Both the position numbers and the translations under genes were made by a program. Under the pieces are notes generated by a model. That model was not told where the DNA came from and ran no database searches. It saw only the letters and a list, made by a program, of their open reading frames with translations. Below are positions 47,539 through 56,053 of a DNA stretch of 64,000 nucleotides, piece by piece. How positions within the stretch are numbered: position 1 is the stretch's first letter; the number at the start of each line of letters is the position of its first letter. Source of the DNA: Streptococcus pneumoniae (GTDB taxonomy: Bacteria > Bacillota > Bacilli > Lactobacillales > Streptococcaceae); contig NZ_CFGI01000002.1 of NCBI RefSeq assembly GCF_001347015.1, positions 1 to 64,000 of the forward strand, read 5' to 3'.

Positions 47539-48582
47539 CTACTTTTTTACATAAAAGGTCGCTCTTCCTTTGCCATGTCTTTCAATGTACGATTCCTCAG
47601 TTAATTGCTTAAGCATATTTTCAATTGTAGCCTTTCCTACACTTGGAACTAATTCCATCATATCGCTTTTAGTAAATTTACCTAATTTCCTATCAATTGC
47701 ATTTCTAACAAGTTCAATTGTAGGCACTTTTTCGTCTACATAATCAACCCTTTCTTCAAAATCAATATAAGCAGCTAATATCGTTCTAAGAATATATTTT
47801 ATAAACGGCACAGAATCTTCTTTGTTTTCATGCCAACCTATCCCACTTTTTTCTAAAGCTATATAATAACTGTCTTTATTTTTTTCTATTTTACTTTCTA
47901 AACTGATATATTTCCCAATTACATATCCTTGTCTGTATAGCAAGAGGGTTGTTAATAAACGACTCATCCTTCCATTCCCATCATTGAAAGGATGAATACA
48001 AAGAAAATCATGAATAAAAATTGGAATTAAAAGTAACGAATCCACATCTTTTTTGTCAAAAGCTATATTCAATTCATTACAAATTTGCTCAATTGCGCCT
48101 GGTGTTTCATATGGAGATAGTGGCTTAAACCTTTCGACAGCATTACCCTCTTTATCTTTTTCCACAATAGAATTCTGCGTATTTTTATATCGACCACCAA
48201 TTCCTTTTTCACTATACTTAAATAGTTCTCTATGAAGTTGCAAAATATAGTTACTGCTGATTGGAATATATTCATAATTTTCATGAATTGTATTTAGTAC
48301 ATCTCTATATCCAAGAATTTCTTCTTCATCCCTATTTCTAGGAGTTGTTTTTTGATTCATTAACTCTTTTATTCTGACTGCTGTAGTAACAATTCCCTCT
48401 ATTTTATTAGAATCCGCTACACTTTGAATTTTAGCAATCTCTACTAATTTATCTAAAACAGCAGGCTTGCGTGTCAAAAAAACTTCTTGTTTTCCTTTGT
48501 GCTCATGAATTTGTGAAAGAAGATTTATAATTTCACTATCCCACTTACTACTTGCTAGATTTTCATAACTAAAAAATCTCAT
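47539..48582 (-). CDS. Fic-family AMPylase-like protein
   Basis: Fic enzymes transfer AMP or other nucleotide parts to target proteins. The 347-residue protein has the full active motif HPFNDGNGR (197-205) and an N-terminal inhibitory motif SNKIEG (58-63), so it is a self-inhibited class II Fic. The C-terminal 70 residues look like a winged helix (MELVPSVGKATIENMLKQL). No separate antitoxin is nearby. It lies among the immunity-like genes, 28 bases upstream of the 47079 gene, with GGGGGTAGG as its binding site. Confidence 0.9.
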   Translation of the reverse strand: MRFFSYENLASSKWDSEIINLLSQIHEHKGKQEVFLTRKPAVLDKLVEIAKIQSVADSNKIEGIVTTAVRIKELMNQKTTPRNRDEEEILGYRDVLNTIHENYEYIPISSNYILQLHRELFKYSEKGIGGRYKNTQNSIVEKDKEGNAVERFKPLSPYETPGAIEQICNELNIAFDKKDVDSLLLIPIFIHDFLCIHPFNDGNGRMSRLLTTLLLYRQGYVIGKYISLESKIEKNKDSYYIALEKSGIGWHENKEDSVPFIKYILRTILAAYIDFEERVDYVDEKVPTIELVRNAIDRKLGKFTKSDMMELVPSVGKATIENMLKQLTEESYIERHGKGRATFYVKK

Positions 48583-48661
48583 TCGCCTACCCCCTTTTCG
48601 TTTCGCCTAATTATATCCTATTTTTAGGCGATTATTTATACTTACCCAAGTTGTAAAAAAA

Positions 48662-48725
48662 TGAGACAAAAAACATCGTTATTTTCTGTTAAGATTGTTT
48701 CATCACCCCTATTTGACAAAGAGCC
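48662..48725. repeat. 64-bp direct repeat, copy A (flanks the DUF4026 gene)
   Basis: Starts TGAGACAAAAAACATCGTTA and ends TTGACAAAGAGCC. It matches 50243-50307 at most positions with one indel. The end resembles an ISL3-family terminus. It lies in the 207-base gap between the Fic and DUF4026 genes. Confidence 0.75.
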
Positions 48726-48789
48726 ATTTTACCATAGAAGGCTTGATTTAAATTTACAGACTTTTTATCATACGCTCTATTTTATTTTC

Positions 48790-50133
48790 TTATAAATCTA
48801 AAAAATATACAGTCTCTGGTTTTATTACACCTTTTTCAGTATAAATCATCCAATCACTTACATAATTTATAGAATATGTCCCCACATCACCTTCATGTAA
48901 ATCTGGAATATGATATGGTTCTTGAGTCAATACTGCCTTGAAACTATCTCCTTCCATAGAAATAGCTTCAAACCAAATATGTTCAAGATTTGTACTATCC
49001 AAATTACCTTCTTCATCTATTGTTTCAAGTCCTAATTTAATAATAATAGTAATATCTTCATTACCTTCTTGTTTTTTCTTAAGCATTCTTTCAACATAAG
49101 AAAATCTTTCTCTAGCTAAATCACTCATTCTAGCAGTTTCTTCAGTACTTAAGAACATTAATGGGTTATTATCAAACTTTTCTGTAAATTTTGAAGGTAA
49201 ACTTACAATGTTGTTATTATAATCTTCTTCACTTTCATATAGGAAAATTATATTTGTTTTAGAATTATGGGATTTTTTTCTGTCTTCAACCCCTCCAATA
49301 TTAACATTAGGATAATATTTCAAAGCATCAATCCATTTTTTAGATGTAGCGACTATTGGCTCTCCATCATCAAACATTCCTAAATGTATCTCTTCTTCAT
49401 CTTCATTAGAATAATTTCCATCTATCATTATAGAAGCGTAATTAGAAAGTAAGCTATGATATGATTGGTAATCTTTCTTATTTGAATCCAATATCTCTAT
49501 TTCGTGAAGATTACATCTACATAATCCATGAGTATGTAACCAAACTTCATTCTCATCACAAACAGCTTGAACAGTATATAGGCTTGATGGAGAAGGAAGT
49601 ACATTTGATTTCGCTGCTAATTCAACCCATTTTTTATTTAACATTCTTTCAGCACTTTCATCACAAAGAGCAACCATTTCAGGAACCATAGCATATACAA
49701 GCTTAAGCTGTAAATGGTAACATTTTTTAGCATCTCCTTCAAATTTCATATAAACAATTAAGGCATTCTTTGAATTTAAAATATGTTCTTTTTCTTCTTC
49801 TGTAAAATATTGTAATTCCCATTGATACATTTCTTCTGCATAAAAATCTCCAAGATAGAATCTTACATCAAAATCAGTTCCTTTATATGATAGAACAATC
49901 TGTCCAGGGAAATCTTCACTTGGAAGACTTTTTTCTTTAATTTCAATACCATCTATAGCTTTAATATTTTCAAAAATATCTTCTGTAAGTGAGTAATTAT
50001 TAGGTACTAAAGCTAACATATGTGAAAATTCTTCCCAATAAGCAAGAGGTGCTTCTTTAATCTTAGAATACTCTTCATTTTTTTCCTTTGAACTATTAAA
50101 TAATCCGTTAATAACTTTTTTATAAAAACTCAT
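48790..50133 (-). CDS. DUF4026 / DUF2314 domain protein
   Basis: The 447-residue acidic cytosolic protein has a DUF4026-type N-terminal part (WLHTHGLCRCNLHEIEIL near residue 198). The C-terminal 80 residues read as DUF2314: EHIWFEA...FKAVLTQEPYHI...LHEGDVGTYSINYVSDWMIY. Both families are found in immunity-gene contexts and lack a known activity. Binding site AAAAGGAG. It is bracketed by the two 64-base repeats, as if moved or flanked by a lost mobile element. Confidence 0.75.
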   Translation of the reverse strand: MSFYKKVINGLFNSSKEKNEEYSKIKEAPLAYWEEFSHMLALVPNNYSLTEDIFENIKAIDGIEIKEKSLPSEDFPGQIVLSYKGTDFDVRFYLGDFYAEEMYQWELQYFTEEEKEHILNSKNALIVYMKFEGDAKKCYHLQLKLVYAMVPEMVALCDESAERMLNKKWVELAAKSNVLPSPSSLYTVQAVCDENEVWLHTHGLCRCNLHEIEILDSNKKDYQSYHSLLSNYASIMIDGNYSNEDEEEIHLGMFDDGEPIVATSKKWIDALKYYPNVNIGGVEDRKKSHNSKTNIIFLYESEEDYNNNIVSLPSKFTEKFDNNPLMFLSTEETARMSDLARERFSYVERMLKKKQEGNEDITIIIKLGLETIDEEGNLDSTNLEHIWFEAISMEGDSFKAVLTQEPYHIPDLHEGDVGTYSINYVSDWMIYTEKGVIKPETVYFLDL

Positions 50134-50242
50134 ATTTTTCTCCTTTTAAAACATAAAATATCACTGACATCATATCACAATAATTAGGTAGTTTTAATTG
50201 TTTTTTACACTGAATCATTTACGCCTGATTTGTAAAATAAAG

Positions 50243-50307
50243 TGAGACAACATAACATCGTTATTTTCTATTAAAATTTTTTCATCAACCTTATTTAACA
50301 AAGAGCT
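50243..50307. repeat. 64-bp direct repeat, copy B (flanks the DUF4026 gene)
   Basis: Starts TGAGACAACATAACATCGTT and ends TTAACAAAGAGCT; same orientation as copy A. Confidence 0.75.
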
Positions 50308-50372
50308 TGTTGAAATCTATATTTTTAAGGACGTTTTCATCTCGCTTCTTCTCTTTAAAGTGCTATTTCACG

Positions 50373-51611
50373 CTACTTCACAATATGGCATGCCCAGCCA
50401 TCATATTCCCCGTCAAACTCTTCTGCTAGATCCATAAGATACCAGACAGTTTCATCAATATCTTCAAAAGCATCTTCCCTGCCTATGACAAGTTCATATG
50501 GATGTTCCTTATCTATAGCTTCATTGTTGCTCAGATTTTCTGATGAAAGTTTTGTAAAACCGTCTTCCATTACTTTGGTTAAAAATGCTTCCCCATTTTC
50601 TTCTGTTGTAAAGAACAGGCAATGTTCGAGTACTCTCGGCACCATACTATCACCATTACTTTTAATATTCTCGATGAGCCTCATATTCATAATGCTTTGG
50701 CATTCATATCTGTCAGGATACAGTCCATTAAAATACATTTCCCAGTCCTGATCTTCAAACGCTGCAAATGTATAGGCATAATCAGGGAATTTTTCAGCCA
50801 TCATCTCAGAAATTTCATCGTAGTACCCCAACTCATTCTTAGCATAGGCAAAAATATGTACCCGTTCATCACATTTCGCAACGCCTGCTAACATGTCTCC
50901 ATGTTGTTCAATAATCTCTACTACAGCGTCTTCTATAGAATATACATACTCCCCTTCTTCTCTTGTAGGAAAACCGTTGTCATCAGCATTCTTATATAAT
51001 ATTTGTAATTGAAGCCTTTTAGGGTAGTTTGCAGTAAATTCAAAATTCATAAGAGCTAAATTGGTTCGAACCACAGCCGGTAAGTCGTAAGCAAATGCAT
51101 TGCATAAATAGATACACCAGTCTTCGTCAATTTCGGCAGTTTCTTGATAGATTACTTTCTCAGTAGCCACATTGGCTCTTAAAGCTCTTTTTTCTATTTC
51201 TTCTTTACACTCTTTTACTACTTCCAACGCATTCTCTTCCTCAGGATCTAACTCCGCCCAACGCAAGGCATAAGGAATCGCTTTTTCTTCCTCATGAGTC
51301 AAATATTGATAAGCATACGCCATACGCATGTTCCATTCAGCCTTATCTTTCCCCTCTTCTCTAACCGAATTCAAAATATCTATAGATTTTAATAAAAATT
51401 TATCGCCAATAAAACTAGGTGTTCCTTTATCATCATTGCCGACAATCGCGAAGTTTTGATAGGTACGAGCAATCTGATACCATACTTTGTAATCCCGTTC
51501 TTCCATAGGGATGTTTTCCAACGCTGTGATACATTCTGTATATTTATCTTCATCTATAAGCTTTTCTATATACGCAAAAAATTCTTCGCGATTTTCTGAA
51601 TTCCATTTCAT
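50373..51611 (-). CDS. TPR - DUF695 - RraB-like domain protein
   Basis: The 412-residue protein has three parts. Residues 1-150 are TPR-like helices (YKVWYQIARTYQN, PYALRWAELDPEEENALEVV). Residues 165-265 are DUF695-like (EDWCIYLCNAFAYDLPAVVR). Residues 310-412 resemble RraB/DUF1260 (ENIKSNGDSMVPRVLEHCLF ... DGEYDGWACHIV), the fold of an RNase E inhibitor. DUF695-RraB fusions are typical members of immunity clusters. It has a GGAGG site and follows the Imm17 gene by 18 bases. Confidence 0.75.
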   Translation of the reverse strand: MKWNSENREEFFAYIEKLIDEDKYTECITALENIPMEERDYKVWYQIARTYQNFAIVGNDDKGTPSFIGDKFLLKSIDILNSVREEGKDKAEWNMRMAYAYQYLTHEEEKAIPYALRWAELDPEEENALEVVKECKEEIEKRALRANVATEKVIYQETAEIDEDWCIYLCNAFAYDLPAVVRTNLALMNFEFTANYPKRLQLQILYKNADDNGFPTREEGEYVYSIEDAVVEIIEQHGDMLAGVAKCDERVHIFAYAKNELGYYDEISEMMAEKFPDYAYTFAAFEDQDWEMYFNGLYPDRYECQSIMNMRLIENIKSNGDSMVPRVLEHCLFFTTEENGEAFLTKVMEDGFTKLSSENLSNNEAIDKEHPYELVIGREDAFEDIDETVWYLMDLAEEFDGEYDGWACHIVK

Positions 51612-51629
51612 GTTAAGTTACCTCCACTT

Positions 51630-51875
51630 TTATCGTTTATCTAACATTAAAAAAACAACACCACAAATCGTAAGCAACAATCCACATATTCCTATAAAGA
51701 CTCTATATCCTTTATCACCCCACACTTCAAAAATAAATGCGTGTCTTGCTTTATCTCCGACTGTAGCTTGATATACCCATTTCCAATCTCTTATAGCACC
51801 GATTAAAAATATTAATCCGCCTGCTATCAGCACATACTGATAATATGCTTTTAACCATTCAAATACTTCATCCAT
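51630..51875 (-). CDS. Imm17-family membrane immunity protein
   Basis: The 81-residue protein has two transmembrane segments (about 14-29 and 58-78) joined by a loop. The pattern IGAIRDWKWVY and GYRVFIGICGLLL matches the Imm17 family as I know it. Such proteins protect against secreted toxins of contact-dependent or type VII/VI systems. No cognate toxin gene is present in the window. Confidence 0.7.
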   Translation of the reverse strand: MDEVFEWLKAYYQYVLIAGGLIFLIGAIRDWKWVYQATVGDKARHAFIFEVWGDKGYRVFIGICGLLLTICGVVFLMLDKR

Positions 51876-51986
51876 ATCGTTTGTCTATTTCCTCCATCAA
51901 GCATTTCTCTAATGATTTCTCTTTTTCACATGCTAAAGATTCTTCACTTAAGCACCTCTCAATTTTTTAGAATATTTTTTTCTTTT

Positions 51987-52538
51987 TTAGCGCCGATTGT
52001 AAAAGCTCTCGTATTCTCCTTCAAATACAAACTTTTCAGGATGAGATTTGATGTAGTTTAGTTCGTTTTCTTCACCTTCATAATCGTAAATGAAATCATC
52101 GGCTTCACCTAAAATCTTAAAAAATTCCTCTCCGTATTTTTCTTCCAATATTTCTAGCATATGGTATCTTTCTTCTTTACCAAAAGATATTGTCCCACCA
52201 CAATAGTCTACAACTTTTTGAAAATTACCTGCATATTCGTTCATTCCAAAATGTTTGAAACCTTTTATCGCATCTTCCCAAACTATCCCTGTAGGATTAT
52301 ATAAAAACTGGTAATGACCTCCATTACTTACTTCTGCAAAATACCAAGTAATGGCTAATAAATATCTTTGCTCTAAAGTGAAAGTCTGCGCTGATTGAAT
52401 ATATTCATCATATCCATCATAAATACTAATTGCTTCCCACATTGGATCAACAATATCAAAATAAGAGTTTTCATCTAAACTTTTAATATTTTCTATGGTA
52501 ATCTTTGCGTATGTTAATTTCTTTTGTGTTTCACCCAT
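51987..52538 (-). CDS. DMP19/DUF4375 family protein
   Basis: The 183-residue acidic protein contains the DMP19 core: LEQRYLLAITWYFAEVSNGG followed by HYQFLYNPTGIVWEDAI. DMP19 is a DNA-mimic fold known from Neisseria; Gram-positive homologues turn up as immunity proteins. The ATG at 52538 has GAGGAG nine bases upstream, which I prefer to the first ATG at 52568. Confidence 0.75.
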   Translation of the reverse strand: MGETQKKLTYAKITIENIKSLDENSYFDIVDPMWEAISIYDGYDEYIQSAQTFTLEQRYLLAITWYFAEVSNGGHYQFLYNPTGIVWEDAIKGFKHFGMNEYAGNFQKVVDYCGGTISFGKEERYHMLEILEEKYGEEFFKILGEADDFIYDYEGEENELNYIKSHPEKFVFEGEYESFYNRR

Positions 52539-52552
52539 TTCATTTGTCTCCT

Positions 52553-52621
52553 CTATATTTGAATACATTTCAACTTGTCTTCATTACTTAATTTTCTAAA
52601 TTCTTCTTTCGTTGGTTTCAT
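52553..52621 (-). pseudogene. Remnant of a further immunity-like gene (22 codons)
   Basis: A short frame MKPTKEEFRKLSNEDKLKCI ends after two more codons. It looks like the beginning of a longer helical protein whose remainder was deleted when the DMP19 gene came to lie next to it. Confidence 0.35.
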
Positions 52622-52646
52622 ATTTTATCTCTCGTAATTAATAAAC

Positions 52647-53201
52647 TTATGCAAGTTCTAACTCACAGATAACTCTTTTGTTATCCAGTTCGTCTATAGC
52701 AGTAATTTTTATATAATCAAATCCATTTCTCTTCACTTCTTCAAAAGAAATTTTTTCTCCATTAATAGTTTCTGTAAAGTCATCTTCATCAAATTCAAAA
52801 TATTCTTTCTCTTCATCAAAATCAATGCTATAGGTAAAATCTATTTCAATTTTAGAGTTTGGAATTTCTAATTTAGAAAGTGGACGTTTTTTGATATCTT
52901 CTAAATTTATCTCATCACAGAACATAGGGTTGTATCCATATCTAGCTTCATCATAGAGTAGAATTTCTTTTCCTGTATGTATATATTTTGCTACTATCAT
53001 GCAAGGATCGCTAATCTCATTTTTTTCATCATACATACCACAAATCATATATTCTTCAAAAAGTGAACCATAAAAATAAATTTCATACAGTTCGTTGGTA
53101 TCTCCACTTTCTAATTTGTTGCAAATACTAATACTTGTAAATGTATCATCTATATTTATTATATTGTAATTTTCTTCTTTAATATAAGTTGGTACTCTCA
53201 T
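52647..53201 (-). CDS. Uncharacterised acidic protein
   Basis: The 184-residue protein (MRVPTYIKEENYNIINIDDT) is very acidic, especially at 130-160 (FDEEKEYFEFDEDDF), with no signal, helix bundle or motif I recognise. High acidity is common in immunity proteins and DNA mimics. The start at 53201 has GGGAGAAAACAAA upstream. It lies behind a good promoter at 53311-53339 and is probably the first gene of a unit running to 50373. Confidence 0.55.
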   Translation of the reverse strand: MRVPTYIKEENYNIINIDDTFTSISICNKLESGDTNELYEIYFYGSLFEEYMICGMYDEKNEISDPCMIVAKYIHTGKEILLYDEARYGYNPMFCDEINLEDIKKRPLSKLEIPNSKIEIDFTYSIDFDEEKEYFEFDEDDFTETINGEKISFEEVKRNGFDYIKITAIDELDNKRVICELELA

Positions 53202-53310
53202 TTTGTTTTCTCCCTTAATTATTATATCGTTATTAAATACGTCATCATTTCTACAAAATGTTTCAGATACCCAAAGCCTCATATGTTTCCTGAACTAACC
53301 TAATGACTAA

Positions 53311-53339
53311 ATCGTATATCTATTATAACTAATTGTCAA
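53311..53339 (-). promoter_or_regulatory. Promoter upstream of the 52647-53201 gene
   Basis: Consensus TTGACA, 17 bases, TACGAT on the minus strand. The rest of the 470-base gap to 53671 is AT-rich with no gene, apart from the terminator below. Confidence 0.55.
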
Positions 53340-53581
53340 GCGATATTCGCTATTGTATTCTTACTATAAATTATGCATTCGTTATAATTATAGCATGCTT
53401 TTTTGTTATTCTACTTCATTATAGGTACGCTACTACTAGCTTTTTCTTAACTGTATTTAAGTATCATAGTAACCACTATCCCATAACGGTTAATTCACTC
53501 ATTGTACATTATTGCAATACATTGAAAATTATAACATTTTAGAGTTTGTTAGTGTAAAATGTTTGTGGGAAAATAAATAAG

Positions 53582-53613
53582 AAAAAACAGCAAACCTTTG
53601 TGATTTACTGTTT
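53582..53613 (-). terminator. Terminator downstream of the 53672 gene
   Basis: AACAGTAAA and TTTGCTGTT pair on the minus strand and run into TTTTC. Confidence 0.65.
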
Positions 53614-53671
53614 CTAAAATTGTTCTATTCAATTGGACAAACTGGAATTGTTGAACTTCATCTTATACGCA

Positions 53672-54142
53672 TTAGCTTTCCCACGCAATGTTGCTATATT
53701 CAAAATCAGAGTGAAACTCAACACATAATATCTGGTCGTAGCCTAATGTAAAATCCACCACAAATGTTTGTTCATCTTCAAAGCCATGGCTTGCCATGCC
53801 TTCGAATTGCAAAAGATTTACCTTGTCTGGAAGAATAAGAGTTTTCGTCTTGTATGCTTCAAATACCTCTGGCACTTCTTCTTCAAAAAACGCAAAATAT
53901 TCTTCTACATCACTGTCTGCGCTATTTTCGATGAAAAGTTTTCGGCAATATGTATTCCAGTAAACAGCCTTGTCAAAAAATTCCCCTGCTTTTTTCAGAG
54001 CAGTATCATTCGTGATTGTGTCTTTGCTAATAAACAAAGACACTTCATTATCAAAGCCCTTTGGCACAGTTTCATAAAGTCCAAAATCTTCATCTTCTGG
54101 GATTGTTAAATTTGAAAACAATTCACTTTGCAGTTCTTTCAT
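53672..54142 (-). CDS. DUF2004-like protein
   Basis: The 156-residue acidic protein (MKELQSELFSNLTIPEDEDF) ends with FEGMASHGFEDEQTFVVDFT and an ILCVEFHSDFEYSNIAWES-type tail, which resembles DUF2004; confidence in the family is low. The ATG at 54142 has AAAGGTGATTGTC just upstream, so the three-codon longer start is rejected. It is the outermost intact member of the accessory block, followed upstream by the decayed duplicate. Confidence 0.55.
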   Translation of the reverse strand: MKELQSELFSNLTIPEDEDFGLYETVPKGFDNEVSLFISKDTITNDTALKKAGEFFDKAVYWNTYCRKLFIENSADSDVEEYFAFFEEEVPEVFEAYKTKTLILPDKVNLLQFEGMASHGFEDEQTFVVDFTLGYDQILCVEFHSDFEYSNIAWES

Positions 54143-54204
54143 GACAATCACCTTTCTACTTGCAATTTAAGTAAATTTACCTGTCTATTTCTAATACAAA
54201 CATT

Positions 54205-54489
54205 TTATTCTTCAAACTTTTCCTCAACATTAAAAATCACTTCACAATCACAACCAGCACCATTTTCTCGCAAAAATTCTATAACCTTTTCAATATCCGC
54301 ATTTTTATCTTTCAAAAACTCATTTGTTAAAGAAAAATCGTGATTACACTCTACCGTTTCTGATTTATCATTTAGATAATCAAATAATTCATAAAATAAT
54401 TTCTTTTCCATCGGTAAGTTCTCTTCAAATTCTTCCATTTATTTGACTTGATATTCTTGTAACAATTTTCTCTTCTCAAATTTGTTCAT
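54205..54489 (-). pseudogene. DUF2695 gene, second copy, nonsense mutation
   Basis: Nearly identical to the gene at 46756-47040, but codon 17 (CAA in the intact copy) is TAA at 54439-54441. The remaining open frame starts at the next ATG (54438) and still holds the DUF2695 core, so a 77-residue protein is conceivable but has no ribosome binding site. Confidence 0.8.
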
Positions 54490-54522
54490 GAGCTTTTCTC
54501 CTTTATTAAATTGTTTTTTTAA

Positions 54523-54844
54523 TCATTTATTTTTTACGTTATACACCATATCTCCGCTGTTCCAAACATACATAATTGCCGACACTGGTCGTTTCCCATC
54601 TTCCCGCAGCCATCCTGTATATGTAGTTGTGTTGCCATAATAGCCTTCAATAATGATTTCAAATTCTGAGTCTGTATATTCATCTATAAATTGTTGTAAA
54701 CCAATAGACTTTCCATTAAACCGTCCTTCACCCACGATTTTGTTAAATATCAATACATCGCACAGGTCGATATCACATTTTTTAAAACATATTTCACCAG
54801 GGTATGATTTTCTTTCACCTTCCACAAATTCATATATTTTATTA
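54523..54844 (-). pseudogene. Copy of the 47079 gene, 5' end removed by IS1381
   Basis: The frame matches residues 38-143 of the gene at 47079-47510 with scattered changes. It is interrupted at 54844/54845, where the IS end GACTTCCT begins, so the first third and the start are lost. Confidence 0.85.
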
Positions 54845-55693
54845 GACTTCCTACAAAACTAAAATCCTAGTTCACAGTTGATAATAGCAGCAACTAAATT
54901 CATTCGTAATCCGAAGCGTTTACGTCGATTTCGATAGGTTGTCGAAAACATTTTAAACGTTTTTACTTTGGCAAAAATATTCTCAACCTTGATTCTTTCT
55001 TTAGATAGCACATGATTATAGGATTTATCTTCAAGAGTTAGTTGCTTAAGTTTGCTTGATTTTCTCGGAGTTTGCGCTTGTGAATACATCTTCATGATCC
55101 CTTGATAACCACTGTCTGCCAAGATTTTACCAGCTTGTCCGATGTTTCTGCGACTCATTTTGAACAACTTCATATCGTGGCAATAGTTCACTGCAATATC
55201 CAAAGAAACAATTCTCCCTTGGCTTGTGACAATCGCCTGAACCTTCATAGCATGGCATTTCTTTTTACCAGAATAATTCTCTAATTGTTTTTTTAGGACG
55301 ATTGATTTTTACCTCTGTTGCATCCACAATCACCGTATCCTCAGCACTAAGGTGAGTTTTTGAAATCGTAAAACCACTTTGAAGAAGAATCACTTCAACC
55401 CATTGACTCCAACGGGTTAAGTTGCTTTCGTGAATGCCAAAATCAGCCGCAATTTGTTCATAAGTGCGGTATTCTCGCGTGTATTGAAGAGTGGCCATAA
55501 GAAGGTCTTCTAGGCTTAATTTAGGTTTTCGTCCACCTTTTTCGTGTTTAAGTTGATAAGCTGTTTTTAACACAGCTAACATCTCTTCAAAAGTAGTACG
55601 CTGAACACCAATAAGGCGCTTAAACCGAACATCAGTTAATTGTTTACTTGCTTCATAATTCTATTGTATCATATTTTTGTTTCGCAGGAAGTC
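54845..55693 (-). mobile_element. IS1381 insertion sequence (IS5 family)
   Basis: The 849-base element has ends GACTTCCTACAAAAC and GACTTCCTGCGAAAC (inverted) and a TA on each side as likely target duplication. The coding frames match my memory of pneumococcal IS1381. Confidence 0.9.
54859..55660 (-). pseudogene. IS1381 transposase, two frames, no start codon
   Basis: The first frame reads NYEASKQLTDVRFKRLIGVQ onward from 55660, where the expected initiator is replaced by TAG. It holds the helix-turn-helix region and the first DDE Asp (VIVDATEVKINRP). At an A7 run near 55290 it passes to the second frame (54859-55248, VQAIVTSQGRIVSLDIAVN, with later DDE residues) by a +1 shift. Frameshifting is known in IS1381, but the lost start suggests inactivity. 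Confidence 0.8.
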
Positions 55694-55696
55694 TAG

Positions 55697-56005
55697 TGGA
55701 TGAACGCCTTTTTAGAAGAGCTTTCACAAGTTTATCCAGATGATTATCTTTTACTTGTCATAGACAATGCTATATGGCATAAATCAAGTACCTTAAAGAT
55801 TCCGACTAATATTGGCTTTGCATTTATTCCTCCACACACACCAGAGATGAACCCCATTGAATAAGTGTGGAAAGAGATTCGTAAACGTGGATTTAAGAAT
55901 AAAGCCTTTCGAACTTTGGAAGATGTCATACAAGGAATGGAGAAGGAAATGATAAAGTCCATCGTTAATCGGCGATGGACTAGAATGCTTTTTGAAAACA
56001 GATGA
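55697..56005 (+). pseudogene. 3' remnant of an IS630-Spn1-type transposase
   Basis: The plus-strand frame reads WMNAFLEELSQVYPDDYLLL, then IDNAIWHKSS and PPHTPEMNPIE, the DDE region of IS630 elements. A TAA at 55862-55864 interrupts it after NPIE, replacing the expected Gln. The 5' part is absent; the fragment abuts the IS1381 target site, so IS1381 inserted beside or into it. A minus-strand frame here is a shadow. Confidence 0.85.
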
Positions 56006-56053
56006 GTATAAGATATAGCTATAGAAAACACACTCTCTTCAGCGAATTTTCTC

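Larger units (their letters stand above)
54173..54844. repeat. About 670-bp duplicated segment, copy 2 (decayed)
   Basis: Copy of 46724-47397, cut at 54844 by the IS1381 insertion. Both genes in it are broken. Confidence 0.9.

Noticed and set aside
53333-53542. 69-codon plus-strand frame in the gap upstream of the 52647 gene
   Set aside because: Overlaps the promoter on the other strand, has low-complexity aromatic content and no ribosome binding site.
55744-56031. 95-codon minus-strand frame
   Set aside because: Antisense shadow of the IS630-type transposase remnant, which reads clearly on the plus strand.
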